A stretch of DNA of 64,000 bases from Ifrita kowaldi (Eukaryota; Chordata; Aves; Passeriformes; Cinclosomatidae). This document shows positions 25,101-35,799 of the stretch, piece after piece. Within the stretch, counting starts at the first letter, position 1. Every line of letters starts with the position of its first letter. The position numbers and the translations under genes were made by a program. Under the pieces are notes generated by a model, which searched no databases, was not told the origin of the DNA, and saw nothing but the letters and a program-made list of their open reading frames with translations. The stretch lies in assembly GCA_013398055.1 (NCBI GenBank), contig VZRS01007677.1, positions 25,602 through 89,601 on the forward strand, written 5' to 3'.

Positions 25101-28100
25101 TGCAGATTCAGTATCTGATTGTTACAAGTGGTAAAATGTCTGCCAACCAGGCAGAAGATTACATTTGCTCATTTTAAGTGAAGTGAATAAGCCATCTTCA
25201 TCACAGCATGAATCATCTGAAGTCTGGAATTACAGTTCTGCTGCCCTGTTTAGATTGTGGAAATTAATATTTCTAGTCACTGGGACTTCTCTGTCTTCTC
25301 TTGGACATATCTTTGTTGTTTTGATGGAGAAGGAATGCGTGAGGCTCTGTCCTACTGGCATGCAAGACCTGGGATGTCATTCCCACAGCTTCAGCATTGA
25401 CTGCTCTTCAGTCATATTTGTACTTGTGTGTGGGCCAAGAGTCTTTATACATATAAACATTAGAGAAAAGAAGTGAAAAATGCATAATACATTCTGATTT
25501 CGAACTGGGGAAATAATCTTAGCCAAACCTGCATCAGATGTGTGCTTTGGGATATCAGGCTGTACATTTGTTTTGATTTCACAGTGTAGAGATTCAGAAA
25601 TCCTGTGTGGTTCCACAGTAGAGCTGCTTTTAGCATCCTATAGCACAGTTTTGGTGGCTGTGCTAGGAATGAGATCTGATTTATGCACCAGGCTGTGCTC
25701 TTAACTTTTGAGGAAAAATGCTTTTCCTTTTTGTTGTAAAGTATTAAAAGGAGTAATTTCCTGATCACATTAGATAACAGCTGAAGTGCAAACAAATCTT
25801 GAAGCATTCCTTACTTCACATTAAAAGTTATGTCTGAATCTTATTTTAATTAAACTTCTCAAAAATCTGATGTTTAAGCATGAGGATTTTTTTAAATTGA
25901 GTAAGTAATTTTACTCTGTATAGCCTGTGATGGGAAATGTAAAAGGGATTCTGTCCAAAGCAGGGTGATAATTAAAGTCTGTTACCTTGCTCTCTGCTCC
26001 ATCCAACACCTGTTCCACTGCAGTCATTCAGTCACTCTTGCCTCTTTGGCCAAGATTTATTCAGGTGCTTCCTCCTTTCCATACATTCTTCTTGGCTGAC
26101 TTGCAAGTGGAAAATGATCTTGGTTTAGATCCATCTTCTGTTTTACCAAAAATGCCCCATGAGGATAAAAGCAAAAAAACAGATGGTGAAGGTGTTTACT
26201 TGCACTTTCATGGGAAACACGTTAGATGTTGGTTGGATGAAGCAGAATAATTCACCCTGCAAAGGTGGGATCACAAATTAAAGCAAAGAGTTAACTTCCA
26301 TGGTTTCTCATCCTAACTTGCTGTGTCTCCTAGAAGGCGTAAAGACAGACATGAAGCCAGTGGGTTTTCAAGAAGACCAGATCCAGATTCTGATGAAGAT
26401 GAAGATTATGAAAGGGAGAGACGGAAAAGAAGTAAGGGAACTGCTTATGGTTTTGGTGTGGAAAGAGGAGAAAAAGAGGGAGGGAGATTCACAGTCCTGT
26501 TTCATGGATTCTGTATTTCTCTGTCCTCACATGAGTACACTGGTCATTCTGAGCCTTTAGAATGCATCTGGCATTTTATTACAACATAATATAATGCAGA
26601 ACACTGTGATTTTTCCATGGAGGTAGATGGCAGCCAAGTTATTTGCCTTAGTTTGTAGATACCTGTTGTAAGCTTCTGCATGGTGCAGGTTCCAAGGAAG
26701 GGGTGAGGCACGACATAAAATCAGGCTGTGAGAATCACTGTCGAGTTTCCACTATTGCAGCTTTTCATTCCTGCATTTGTTACTTCAGTGCCCTCAGAGC
26801 TTGTCAGGTGTGATGTGGATCAGAAATACGTCATTGCATAAGCAAAATTAAGCTTTACTCTCTTTCATCAGCAAAGTTACAGTAACTAATTCAGGTTTGT
26901 TGTGGTATCCTCCAAATATGTTGTGTTCCATTTTGCTCACAGGTATGGGAGGAGCTGCCATTGCCCCACCCACTTCTCTCGTTGAGAAGGACAAAGAACG
27001 TGAGTGCTCCAAAATCCTCTTCTCTAAACCCAGCAGTGTTAATTTCTCACTCAACTTTCTGTTCGGTTAAGTCCTCCTGCTTTTCCTGTTGGATTCTTTG
27101 TAGCAGCAGGACATGAACAAGTTCTTTGTTGTTGTGGGGAGGCTGTGGGGGACCTGTGATGCTGCCCTGCCTTCATATCTCTGTTCTGAAGGATTCTTTC
27201 TTTATCACTGGACAAGTGGTTTGGCAAACTGGGCTCTTAGCACCAGGTGCAGCTACTCACTTCTGATGTGAAAGAATAGATGTCACAGGCAGGTTTTTCT
27301 GGGTAGACTAGAAACCTCCACAGTGTGAAGGGGGAATTGTTCCATTGCTCTTTCCTTTAGGAGGTACTTAGTGAATATCTTTTCTGAAGGAGCTGTGCAC
27401 TACAGACAGAATTTATAAGTTTTTCAGTGGTACAGTTCAGCTGAAGAGATTTGTTGCAGTGGTGGTGTGAGTATCTTAGTTGTCCACGAGATGGCATCAT
27501 CTTGCTACAGGAACAAAACCATTCCGTTTTTTTTTTTTGTGTCTAACTGTTGTGAATTTTAAAATTAAAATAATTAGCTGTATATTGTCTACTTTAAAAA
27601 ATAATAAGAAGAAAGAATCTTATGCACACAGACATTCCTTTGGGAGTCTTCATTGTATTTATGAGAATATTGAAATGTAAAAAAAACCCCGTAGCTTAAG
27701 TGAATGATACAGCAGTGAAAGCATTTGATATGAGTAAACATTCAAAACAGAATGACATTGTTTTGAGTAAATAATTAAGAGCAATTGAGAGGTGTCAAGG
27801 AAAAGTAAATATAGGCTGGAAACAGTAGAAATATCCTTATGGGGGAGAGCTTTTAAAATGTGACATGGTCCCATAAAGAAACCTTTATATGGCTTCTTAC
27901 TTGATGCTCAAATCCAGGCTGGAAGAAAACAAGAAAATACTGGTGTAGCAAAAAACCAGAAAATATTGGTCCCGTAATCCAGTCCATCTGCTGGATGGGT
28001 TTTAAATAGGGATTGGTTTTCCTCATATGACATCTCCAAACTTCACATCTGACCTTTTATTTGATAAGATACAAGAGCTACTGTAGAAGAAAATATTCTG

Positions 28101-31100
28101 AAATTAAGTCAGTCTGATCAAAGTCCATAAGTCCTTTCAAAAGTGATTTACTTATTTTTTCAAGGGTTTCTGTAGGTTTGGGTTTTTTTTTTTTTAATTT
28201 TGCCATTTGAGTTGTCAGTGGAAAGTGGTTTGATAATCCAACCAGTATAATTGAGATATCCAGATCTATCTCCATCCCCAGGAAGAGTTGCAGTTCAGAA
28301 ATTCCCAGTGAGATGATTTGCATTCATTTTTTCAATAGACTGATTTCTCTGCTCTGCAAATGTGCAGTGTATTTTTATTACAGTTCTTGGGCCTTGAGTT
28401 GTGTGCATTGATCCATTTTTGTCATAATTCTGTTCCTGACAAACAGGAATTTGTCCTCTGGATAATTTCATTGTAGCACAGGTGGCCTCTTAATGTTTAT
28501 TTTATCCATTTAATAAGAGGTTAAGAAATGCATTATAGAGCTGTGGGAATCTATATCCAATGAGGAAAATCCAGAATAACTCAGATCTTGTTTCTGAGAG
28601 AGAGAGGTGAGGGGATGTTAAAACAGCACATGCAAAGGAAGCATACTTCTGATTTGAATTTGTATCGAAGACTTTTTTTCACAGTTTGTTAAAATTTTAT
28701 TGAAGAAAAAAACCAAGTGTCTCTGTCTTCTGCAGCTGTAGCATCATTCCCTTATGAGGAGGAGTCGAGACCTCGGGCACCTTCTTCCAAAGCAGCAATT
28801 CCTCCTCCAGTGTACGATGAGCCAGAGAGACCTCGTTCCCCCACAGGACCCAGCAACTCCTTCCTCGCCAACATGGGGTAAATGAGTGACCTCTGCACAT
28901 TTTGTGGGAAAAGGCATTGGAAAATGCTGGAAACCAAAAGCTGAAACAGTTTGTCAGGAGAGAAGAGCACAACCCATTGCATGTATGTGATTAGTCTGAG
29001 TTCAGAGAGTCCAAGCTGGCAGGATACAGGAAAAATGTGTATCCTGGAAAAATCCAGGATTGAGTGGATTGAGGGAAACACATCTGAGGTGGTTGCATTC
29101 AAGGCTGTGCTTTTAAGCCAGGCTCCAGTGTAGTGTTTATGGCCTGTATTTGGCCAAGCCAAACAATGGAGTATACTTGAAAACACAGGTGGCATGTTAG
29201 TTCCTCTAGGTTTCTTTTCCAGCTTTGTCTTAAATTTGCTACATACCAGCAAACTGATATTTCAAATCATTTCAGCTCCGCTTTGTTCAAAAATTCAGGA
29301 GTGTATTTGCATGAATGTAGCAGCTGTCACTGCAAATCTGCCCATTTACTTTCCTGCCTTGTATGTGATGCTTGTGTTACTACTGTGGCAACAAAGTGAA
29401 GATGAGTCTTGTAGCTAAAAACAGCTCAGAGACCTCATTTTTTGATTTGGTGGGGTTTTTTTTAATTGTCCAGAAAAAGATAACCAAACTTGGTACTGTT
29501 GGACCAGCTTGTGCATTGTTACCACCCCTAGTTAGCAGTACCATAGAACCTTCACTTCACTGAAGAAAGGGCTAAAAATCTGATGTAACCTGCCTTACTT
29601 TGACCACACAATTGGCTGTTTCTTCTGTCAGTTAGTGTTTTAACCTTTCAGCATTACATAGCCGGACCTTTTAGCCTTTTGCTTAGAAAAAAATCATATA
29701 ACTTGTATAAGCTCTTGTGTTTTCTGCCCCTGGGTAAGGAAATTTTAGGAGGTAGAATATTTGAGTACTCAGCAGAAATGCAGTGTTAATGTTTTCTGGG
29801 AGAAACCTTTACTAACTGATGGTTTTTCTCTCTTTGCAGGGGGACAGTAGCTCACAAAATCATGCAGAAGTATGGTTTCCGAGAGGGCCAGGGGCTGGGC
29901 AAACATGAACAGGGGCTCAGCACAGCACTGTCAGTAGAGAAAACGAGCAAGAGGGGTGGCAAGATCATTGTTGGTGAATCTACAGAGAAAGGTAATTGTG
30001 TTCTACACCAAGTCTGTGAGAAATTAAGCTCCTGGGGTTTTGTTTACCATCTGTCCTTGTTGAAAACATCGGAGTTGAGAAAATGACTCATATTTGTTCT
30101 TGTGGAAGTTTATCTTCTTGCAGAGTGATCCTGTATGCATTTTTTAGCTCATCCTCCCCTTCCTCCATCAGTTGTCCTCATTTAGTGTCGGGAAGCATCT
30201 TCACTTCCAGGGCTGATCCTGCCCTGCACCAATGGCTTCCTCCCTCTCACATCCTGTAGACATTGCTCTCATTTCCCTGCTCGTCTGATCTAGAGACTAC
30301 ATCCAGGCTTCTAAGTACAAGTGATGGAAGTCAGAAGACTTTTAGTCTTCTGGTTCTTATGATACAATTCTGAACTTATGCATTATTCCCCTCAAAGAAA
30401 TAGTGCATTGTCCGTGTTCTTGATTAATTCACATCATTTGAATTGATTTTTCTGCTTACTGTCATTCCAAGTAGCTGTAAAAGTCCCTAATTGAGCTTTA
30501 ATCTTAAATTATTCCCTTAAATTATTCTGTCTTCAAACAGAAACGGGCAAGAAGGCGGATTCCAACCCTTTGACTGAGATACTGAAATGCCCAACTAAAG
30601 TGGTCTTACTGAGGGTGAGTTGGGAGTAAGGGAATGTGTCTTGGTGTTGAAATGTTTAAACTTCTGTTCCTGATACAAGACTCTGCACAGTTCAAATGGT
30701 TCTGGCCTGCACCCATGTGGTGTTTTGTGTTCTGGAGAAATGATGTGACTTCCTGGGGTACAAGCTGTAACTTTAAATCAGCACTGCTTTAAATTGTACA
30801 GTTCTCTTGTCCTAGGAACAGGGAACTGTCTCCTCCTGTAGCTCTTAAGCTTTTAAAGTATTTGTAGTCACAGTTCACAGAGCATCTGTGATTTGTATAC
30901 ACAATCACCTGCACAGACTCCATTCAGTGAGTTGGGTTTATTCTTTGACTTTCAGAATATGGTTGGTGCTGGGGAGGTGGATGAAGACCTTGAAGTTGAA
31001 ACTAAGGAGGAATGTGAGAAATATGGCAAGGTTGGGAAATGTGTCATCTTTGAGGTAAGAGATAATCTGTCTCTCTTTTTGGCTGCTCTGAAAGTAAACT

Positions 31101-31690
31101 GGGCACTTGTTCCTCATGACTGGTGTGTTACTACCAAAAGCTGCATATGTAGAAGATCTCTCAGGGTCCTTTACTGTGGTGGGATTCTGGATTTTCTGTA
31201 AGATACAAATTTCTAATAATAGGAACTGGGCAAAAATCTCTGAGCGTTGTGCTTTTGGAACCTTTTTATTTCGTTCTTTTCACTGCCTTTGTGAAGAACA
31301 GCCATGTAAAACAGTATTTTTGCTACTGTTCTAATTACTTGTGGCTTGGGGTTTTTGTTTTGTTTCAGATCCCTGGTGCCCCTGATGATGAAGCTGTAAG
31401 AATATTTTTAGAGTTTGAACGGGTTGAATCTGCCATCAAAGGTAGGATCCTGAATTGTGTCCTGTGAACCTCAGAGTTAACTTCTGTAGAGAGATTAAAC
31501 AGTCTCAGTGGTCAGGCTGTTTAGTTAAAGAGATGTTTATTTTATTGAATTGCTGCTTGCTGATCTGCTCTTTGTTTCAATTCCAGCTGTTGTGGATCTA
31601 AATGGAAGATATTTTGGAGGCAGAGTGGTGAAGGCTTGTTTCTACAACCTTGACAAGTTCAGAGTGCTGGATCTGGCGGAACAAGTTTGA
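22062..31690 (+). CDS. RBM17: RBM17 (SPF45) splicing factor, complete 11-coding-exon gene
   Basis: RBM17/SPF45 is a nuclear spliceosome-associated protein that binds U2AF-ligand motifs of SF1, U2AF65 and SF3b155 and influences 3' splice-site choice (established in human and fly). Coding exons: 22062-22184, 23305-23421, 24284-24450, 26334-26431, 26943-26999, 28736-28877, 29840-29991, 30541-30614, 30956-31054, 31369-31441, 31587-31690. They sum to 1206 nt, 401 codons plus TGA, the human length. Every junction is GT-AG and frame-consistent. The N-terminus starts MSLYDDLGVE. A charged Arg/Glu-rich helix spans about residues 110-168, the G-patch about 235-283 and the C-terminal UHM (RRM-like) about 306-385. 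The UHM acidic residues D319, E325, E329 and the R375-Y376-F377 motif fall at the human positions, as do phospho-acceptors T71 (DTPP) and S222 (RSPT). Identity is near certain. The non-coding first exon is not visible and may lie in the nearby gap. Confidence 0.98.
23305..23421 (+). CDS. RBM17: RBM17 coding exon 2 (residues 42-80)
   Basis: 117 nt, phase 0 to phase 0, from TTTGCAG to GTAAGA. It encodes SQRTKQTTVLAPVIDLKRG and then an acidic serine patch and VDTPPHVAAGLK. The threonine of DTPP is residue 71, a proline-directed MAP-kinase site described in the human protein. The exon is symmetric, so skipping it would keep frame. Confidence 0.95.
24284..24450 (+). CDS. RBM17: RBM17 coding exon 3 (residues 81-136)
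   Basis: 167 nt after an unusually long polypyrimidine tract (24249-24282), ending at GTAAGG. It encodes DPVPSGFSAGDVLIPLADEY, then NDYEKVVKRQREERQ and the start of the charged Arg/Gln/Glu helix. Codon K136 is split AA|A across the intron (phase 2). Confidence 0.95.
26334..26431 (+). CDS. RBM17: RBM17 coding exon 4 (residues 136-169)
   Basis: 98 nt after a TCCTAG acceptor. It encodes RRKDRHEASGFSRRPDPDSD followed by EDEDYERERRKR. The donor is A|GTAAGG, splitting S169. The acidic DSDEDED run is followed by basic RRKR; this is the low-complexity charged linker between the N-terminal region and the G-patch. Confidence 0.95.
26943..26999 (+). CDS. RBM17: RBM17 coding exon 5 (residues 169-188), 57-nt exon
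   Basis: Short exon between GCTCACAG and the consensus donor GTGAGT at 27000. It encodes MGGAAIAPPTSLVEKDKE and the first base of residue 188. Small size and divisibility by 3 mean its skipping would be frame-neutral. Confidence 0.93.
28736..28877 (+). CDS. RBM17: RBM17 coding exon 6 (residues 188-235)
   Basis: 142 nt beginning after TTCTGCAG. It encodes PVASFPYEEESRPR, a Ser/Pro-rich segment with RPRSPTGPSN (S222 is the known proline-directed phosphosite) and SFLANMG at the start of the G-patch. A second in-frame AG lies 6 nt downstream (TAG ending 28741), so a two-residue-shorter isoform is possible. The first four residues (PVAS) differ from the mammalian LPRD as I recall it, while exon length is equal. 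Confidence 0.93.
29840..29991 (+). CDS. RBM17: RBM17 coding exon 7, G-patch (residues 235-286)
   Basis: 152 nt from TTTGCAG to G|GTAATT. It encodes GGTVAHKIMQKYGFREGQGL and then GKHEQGLSTALSVEKTSKRG plus GKIIVGES. The ordered glycines (GF, GQGLG, QG, RGG) are the hallmark of a G-patch domain, which in other proteins binds DEAH helicases or RNA. Confidence 0.96.
30541..30614 (+). CDS. RBM17: RBM17 coding exon 8 (residues 286-310)
   Basis: 74 nt between AAACAG and GTGAGT. It encodes ETGKKADSNPLTEILKCPTK and VVLLR, the first beta strand of the UHM. Residues 286-292 vary between lineages; the NPLTEILKCPTK core is conserved. Confidence 0.95.
30956..31054 (+). CDS. RBM17: RBM17 coding exon 9, acidic helix of UHM (residues 311-343)
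   Basis: 99 nt, phase 0 to phase 0, from TTTCAG to GTAAGA. It encodes NMVGAGEVDEDLEVETKEEC and EKYGKVGKCVIFE. D319, E325 and E329, the acidic residues known to contact the basic part of ULM ligands, are all present. Confidence 0.96.
31369..31441 (+). CDS. RBM17: RBM17 coding exon 10 (residues 344-368)
   Basis: 73 nt from GTTTCAG to G|GTAGGA. It encodes IPGAPDDEAVRIFLEFERVE and SAIK, the RNP-like third strand (VRIFLEF) of the UHM. Residue 368 is split G|CT. Confidence 0.96.
31587..31690 (+). CDS. RBM17: RBM17 last coding exon (residues 368-401)
   Basis: Follows TTCCAG. It encodes AVVDLNGRYFGGRVVKACFY and then NLDKFRVLDLAEQV, with TGA at 31688-31690. R375-Y376-F377 is the UHM RXF loop that grips the ligand tryptophan. 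The terminal sequence is the same as the mammalian protein. Confidence 0.97.
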
Positions 31691-31880
31691 TTTTAAAAAT
31701 CTAGCTCGAGGTGTCATTGTTTTGGCAATCACGTTTTCAGCAGTAGGCTGGGAATAAAGAAGAGAAAAGTAGCTTTCCTAGCAAACTGGAAACAAGCCTC
31801 ATTGAATGGATTTTACACATTCGTTGTGACTTACGTTTTTTTGTAATATAAAGCCCTTTGAAAGTAAGATTCACGTCTGT
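31691..31880 (+). terminator. RBM17: RBM17 3' UTR and poly(A) signals
   Basis: A canonical AATAAA lies at 31753-31758, only 63 nt past the stop. A variant AATATA/ATATAAA lies at 31845-31853, followed by a GT-rich stretch (TCTGTGTGGTTTT near 31874) like a cleavage-stimulation element. Either could be used, giving a very short or a roughly 180-nt 3' UTR. This is inferred from motifs only. Confidence 0.6.
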
Positions 31881-34800
31881 GTGGTTTTAAATTGCACATT
31901 TCTGCTTACTGCTCTGGGGATCCCCATTTTTTTGAGCTTTCAGATGACTTTGCTCTGTTGAAAACCCACTGCTGAGGAGATGCTTTGTCTGTATTCCTGC
32001 TTTCTTTGTTCTGGTGCTTCATCATGGAGTCCCTGTGCTGGATCCACGATAAGTGTGAAGCTTTGGACAAGGACTGTGTGCTATGCTCTTCTCTTCTCTG
32101 GTGGTCTCTCTTAGAGCCTTGCTCTCCTGAGTCCTCGTCTCTGCACACCAGTGATTTGGGTCATTGGACAGTTGCAGCTGGTTTGTTCTCCTGACTCCAG
32201 GACAGTGCTTTCTGTGCCAGAACGGAGACTAAAATAATGAGGATTGAGTCTGTCTTCAGATCAAAACAAAATCCATGTCTAATCCAGGGAAATAGGGAGA
32301 GAAAGGAGTTCAATGGACTCTTAATAGGAGCTCTGTGCTGGGAATATCCAGGGATAACTGAATACAGTTCATTAGGCAGGGAGACAGAAAACTCCTTCCT
32401 GTATCTGGCCAGCTGTCAGAATCTCGCTTCCTCTAACTCACACATGGGCAACTAACTTTGTTTAATCATTTCAAACCTGGCATTTGCTCTCTCTGTGTAT
32501 ATTTCTGTATTTGAGGTCAAATACCATCAGGGTTATGCTTTTTTTTTTCCTTTTGGGAAGGAGTGCCTGTGGAAGTTTTCAAAGTAGGTGGCCATGGAGG
32601 GAGGTTCTTGTATGAAAATCTGAAGAGTTGACAAACTAAACTACTAAACACTACTACTCTTATTTTTAACTTGATGTAAAATAGTACACAGCTCTCTGCT
32701 CCTGGCTTTATGTTTGCTTTTCGTTTGGGAACAGTATGTGACAAACAGCTGGCAAGGGGTGACTCTGCAATGGTGGCAGTTGTCTCTGTGCCCCATTGCA
32801 CCCAGAATTGTGCAGATACTGAAATGGCTGGGAGCCCTGGGGGCATTTTAGCTGTTTGAAAGCTGATACTGGATGTTTTCTTCATGTTACACACAAGGAC
32901 TGGGGGGAGGGGGGATAGACCTGTAGTTCAATGCTGTGAGTATCTCCAGTTATTGCCCTTTTGTTGAGTTTTGGCTGCAGATTTCCATGACAAACCCTTG
33001 GGTCTTGTGTTCTGCTTATTTTGTCCACTTGTGTTCTGCCAACCTCTGTACAAACATTTGCTTGTAAAACGGAATTTTTAAAAAAAAACCTGGTATTTTA
33101 CCTGCTGTGTGTTGGCTTCCTTACTCTGCTCTTGTGTTGTGCAAGGCCTTCCCTCAGAGCTGGCCACTTCTGCACCACGAGTTGGCACTTTCTCTAATGC
33201 ACCCTCACTGCAGCAGAGGTGAGGAACAGGCCTGACTCCAAAACCACAGGACTTGGGGCAAAAACAGAATCTAGATTCTGTTCCTGCCTCTGCTCTTCGT
33301 TTTGTTTTTGACTTCAAGCAACATTTCAAGGCCTTTGCTGCTGTGTAGTGAAACAGAGAGACGAGCCTGGTATGAATTAGCATAGGCTTGCTTGTAATAC
33401 TCGAATAATTTCAGTGGCTTCTGTAGAAAGTTTAACCACTGGTAACAGATTTAGTGTGATCTGAGTTTGAAATATGACTTGTCTTTAAGCAATGTGATTT
33501 ATTTATGGCTCTTATTTCAGCAAATACCTCTTGAGTGACTAGGCTGTAAGCATTTCCTGAGGTACACAGACTGGTTTTTGTGCCTTTGACCAGCTGTTCT
33601 GCTTTTTAGCACCAACTTCTGAGGATCCAGTCTGATAACTTGAAGGTTTTTCATTTGCTGAGAGTGGCTTTATTGGCAACTTCTGAACCATTTCAGTCTG
33701 AGAGTCCTTTCTGTGGTTGAAGACAGGGGTAAAGTTCATCCATGAAAATGAAGGAGAGAGGGGTTTATTCATTTAGTATTTTGTGTAGGAGATTGATGCT
33801 ATAAATGAGGTGTTTTTCTATACCAAGGGGACTCTAAAGCAAGCAAACCTGAACTGGAGCAGACCTGCATCCCCTGAGTTCCATCTCTGGTGGGTGCTGT
33901 ACAAACACGTGACAGTGGAGGCAGGTGTGTAAGCAGGTGGCCACAGCTGATGCAAACAAACACCTGCACAGGTGTGGAAACCTGCAGGGCTTCAGACTCT
34001 CAGTGGTCAGGCCTTGTTCATCTCCTCAGCAGGAAGCATTTTTCTACAAATGCACCTTCTGCCTGTTCTTCAACACTCTCAGTGTGTTGGCTCAGACTTC
34101 CTCAGGCATGTTTGTATCTTGCATGCCTTGAAAAATTTGATTCTGAATTTACTTCTCTGCTGGAGAATTGGCCTCCTCTGGAATCTTGCCACTGACTTCT
34201 ATTTCTAGTAGTTTCTCAAATGACTTTTTATCTAACACCTCCAGCTCTTCCTGCTTACACATCCCTTTTTCTCCTCTGATTCATCAGTGCCCTTTCCAAA
34301 TGCTCAGCAGTGCTTAATTTGGAGCTCTTTGCAGCTACCAAGTTTTATTTGGTGGTTTGTCTTTACACCCTGGAAACTGTGCAGCCACCTCATTCTCTCA
34401 TGTGCGTACATGGTGACTGGTCTGAAGCAATAATGTTTTGGTTTCTCTTTTTGTGTGGTGCCCTAAAAGGTTCTGATTTTACAGAAAATGAAGAGGATGA
34501 TGGGCTGTTAAGAGCAATTGCCTTACTGGCAGTGCAGGATTGGTTATAGTGCTTCAGGTGAAGCACTGGGTATGATTTCCTAAATTTAAGCTTTAATTCC
34601 TTGGCTTAAGCACCTGTGTAAACGCTGTGATTCTGTAACATGTTGAATAACTGCATTTCCTTGTGGGCTACGTATGAACTGTTCATTGCTTCTGGGAATT
34701 CAGATTACATGCCTGCTTAGAGAGATTTGAGTGTCCTGAAGCAACCAGCAAGCTGAGAGGGACGTGTAGGACGTGTCAGCCCAGAGCTGAATGAGGTGCC

Positions 34801-34949
34801 CGGTGCATTAACAACCCTGAGGTCTTAAGAACAGGGATTTGCACAGTGGCATCACCATTTGCTGCCTTGTTCTCTTCCTAATTGGGAACACTGGCTACTA
34901 TTTTAACAGTGGGGATTTAGTGACTTGATTACATTCCTGATTGTTACAA
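31881..34949. other. Intergenic downstream of RBM17
   Basis: Repeat-free unique sequence with no open frame of coding character. A short G-rich run (GGGGGGAGGGGGG, about 32902-32914) is the only compositional feature. Confidence 0.6.
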
Positions 34950-35215
34950 CCCCAAGGTATTGTTGCTGAGCAGGAGCAGCTATTTCAGAGCCCATCATTA
35001 AGCACGTAGGTTATGATTTATTTTCTCACCTGCACAGCTCTGCACTTAACCTATGTTGAATTTCACCTGTCAGTTTATCACTTTGCCTACTTGGTGTCAG
35101 ACTAAAATCTGATGTGAGATGGAGCTTGCAGGGAACATTTTTAACATTACTGTTGTCAAAATTTAAGTTTGCTTTGCCACTATTACATGAAACACTGTTA
35201 CTGTGTTGCCCCACA
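34950..35215 (-). mobile_element. Ancient CR1/L3-type RT C-terminal relic, antisense (second copy)
   Basis: Shows the same block order as the relic at 18.0-18.3 kb: AGCAGCTATTTCAGAGCCCA + TCATT, AGGTTATGATTTATTTTCTC, AGCTCTGCACTTAACC, GTTGAATTTCACCTGTCAG, TTGCCTACTTGGT, then a TCAAAATTTAAGTTTGC stretch. The translated KFN of the FNVDKCKVMH motif is visible but the rest is broken. Confidence 0.65.
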
Positions 35216-35799
35216 GAACTTTCTGTCTGAATAGCCATGGAGGGAGGGAGGCAGGTACAAGAAATACCTTGCCCAAGGATATGCAGAAGGTGGTTTGGAG
35301 AGTTGGGATTACACCCTATTCCCCTGTACTTGCAACTGTGCAACCAAAACCCACATAAACCCACATTCCTCGTGGAGCTGCTTTTTATTTTGGCAACAGA
35401 AAATGGTAAATTCTCTTAGCCTTCAGCTTTGGATTCTGAAGCAAGTTCAGAAGGAGATGTAATTCATGTGCTGCACTCTGTGTAAGTGGTTGCCTTAGGA
35501 GGGGCTTATCTGAAATCAAGCTCCTGTGGGAGATTTGAGTGTCTCAGGGTATTTTGCCCTTCTGCGCAAGAGAAAATACGTGTTGTAACCTCACACGGTT
35601 TTCTTAAAGATAGAAAGACAAATATGGAAGGTTTCAAAGAGGATCTTAAACTCTGAGAGCCTTCTTGCTCCACAAGCAGAAGTCTAACGAGGGAGTGAGA
35701 ACTTTCAGTCCTTACAGCACTTGGTGCAAGAGGCCTTGAGCAAGACTTAAGATTCACCCTACGTTACATTGAATTAAATCCCATGTTTGTGCCTGAGAT

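Larger units (their letters stand above)
22185..31586 (+). other. RBM17 introns
   Basis: Ten introns between coding exons, all GT-AG: 22185-23304, 23422-24283, 24451-26333, 26432-26942, 27000-28735, 28878-29839, 29992-30540, 30615-30955, 31055-31368, 31442-31586. They are AT-rich and hold no CR1 copy, RNA gene or second coding unit that I can recognise. This contrasts with the CR1-rich flanks. Confidence 0.85.
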
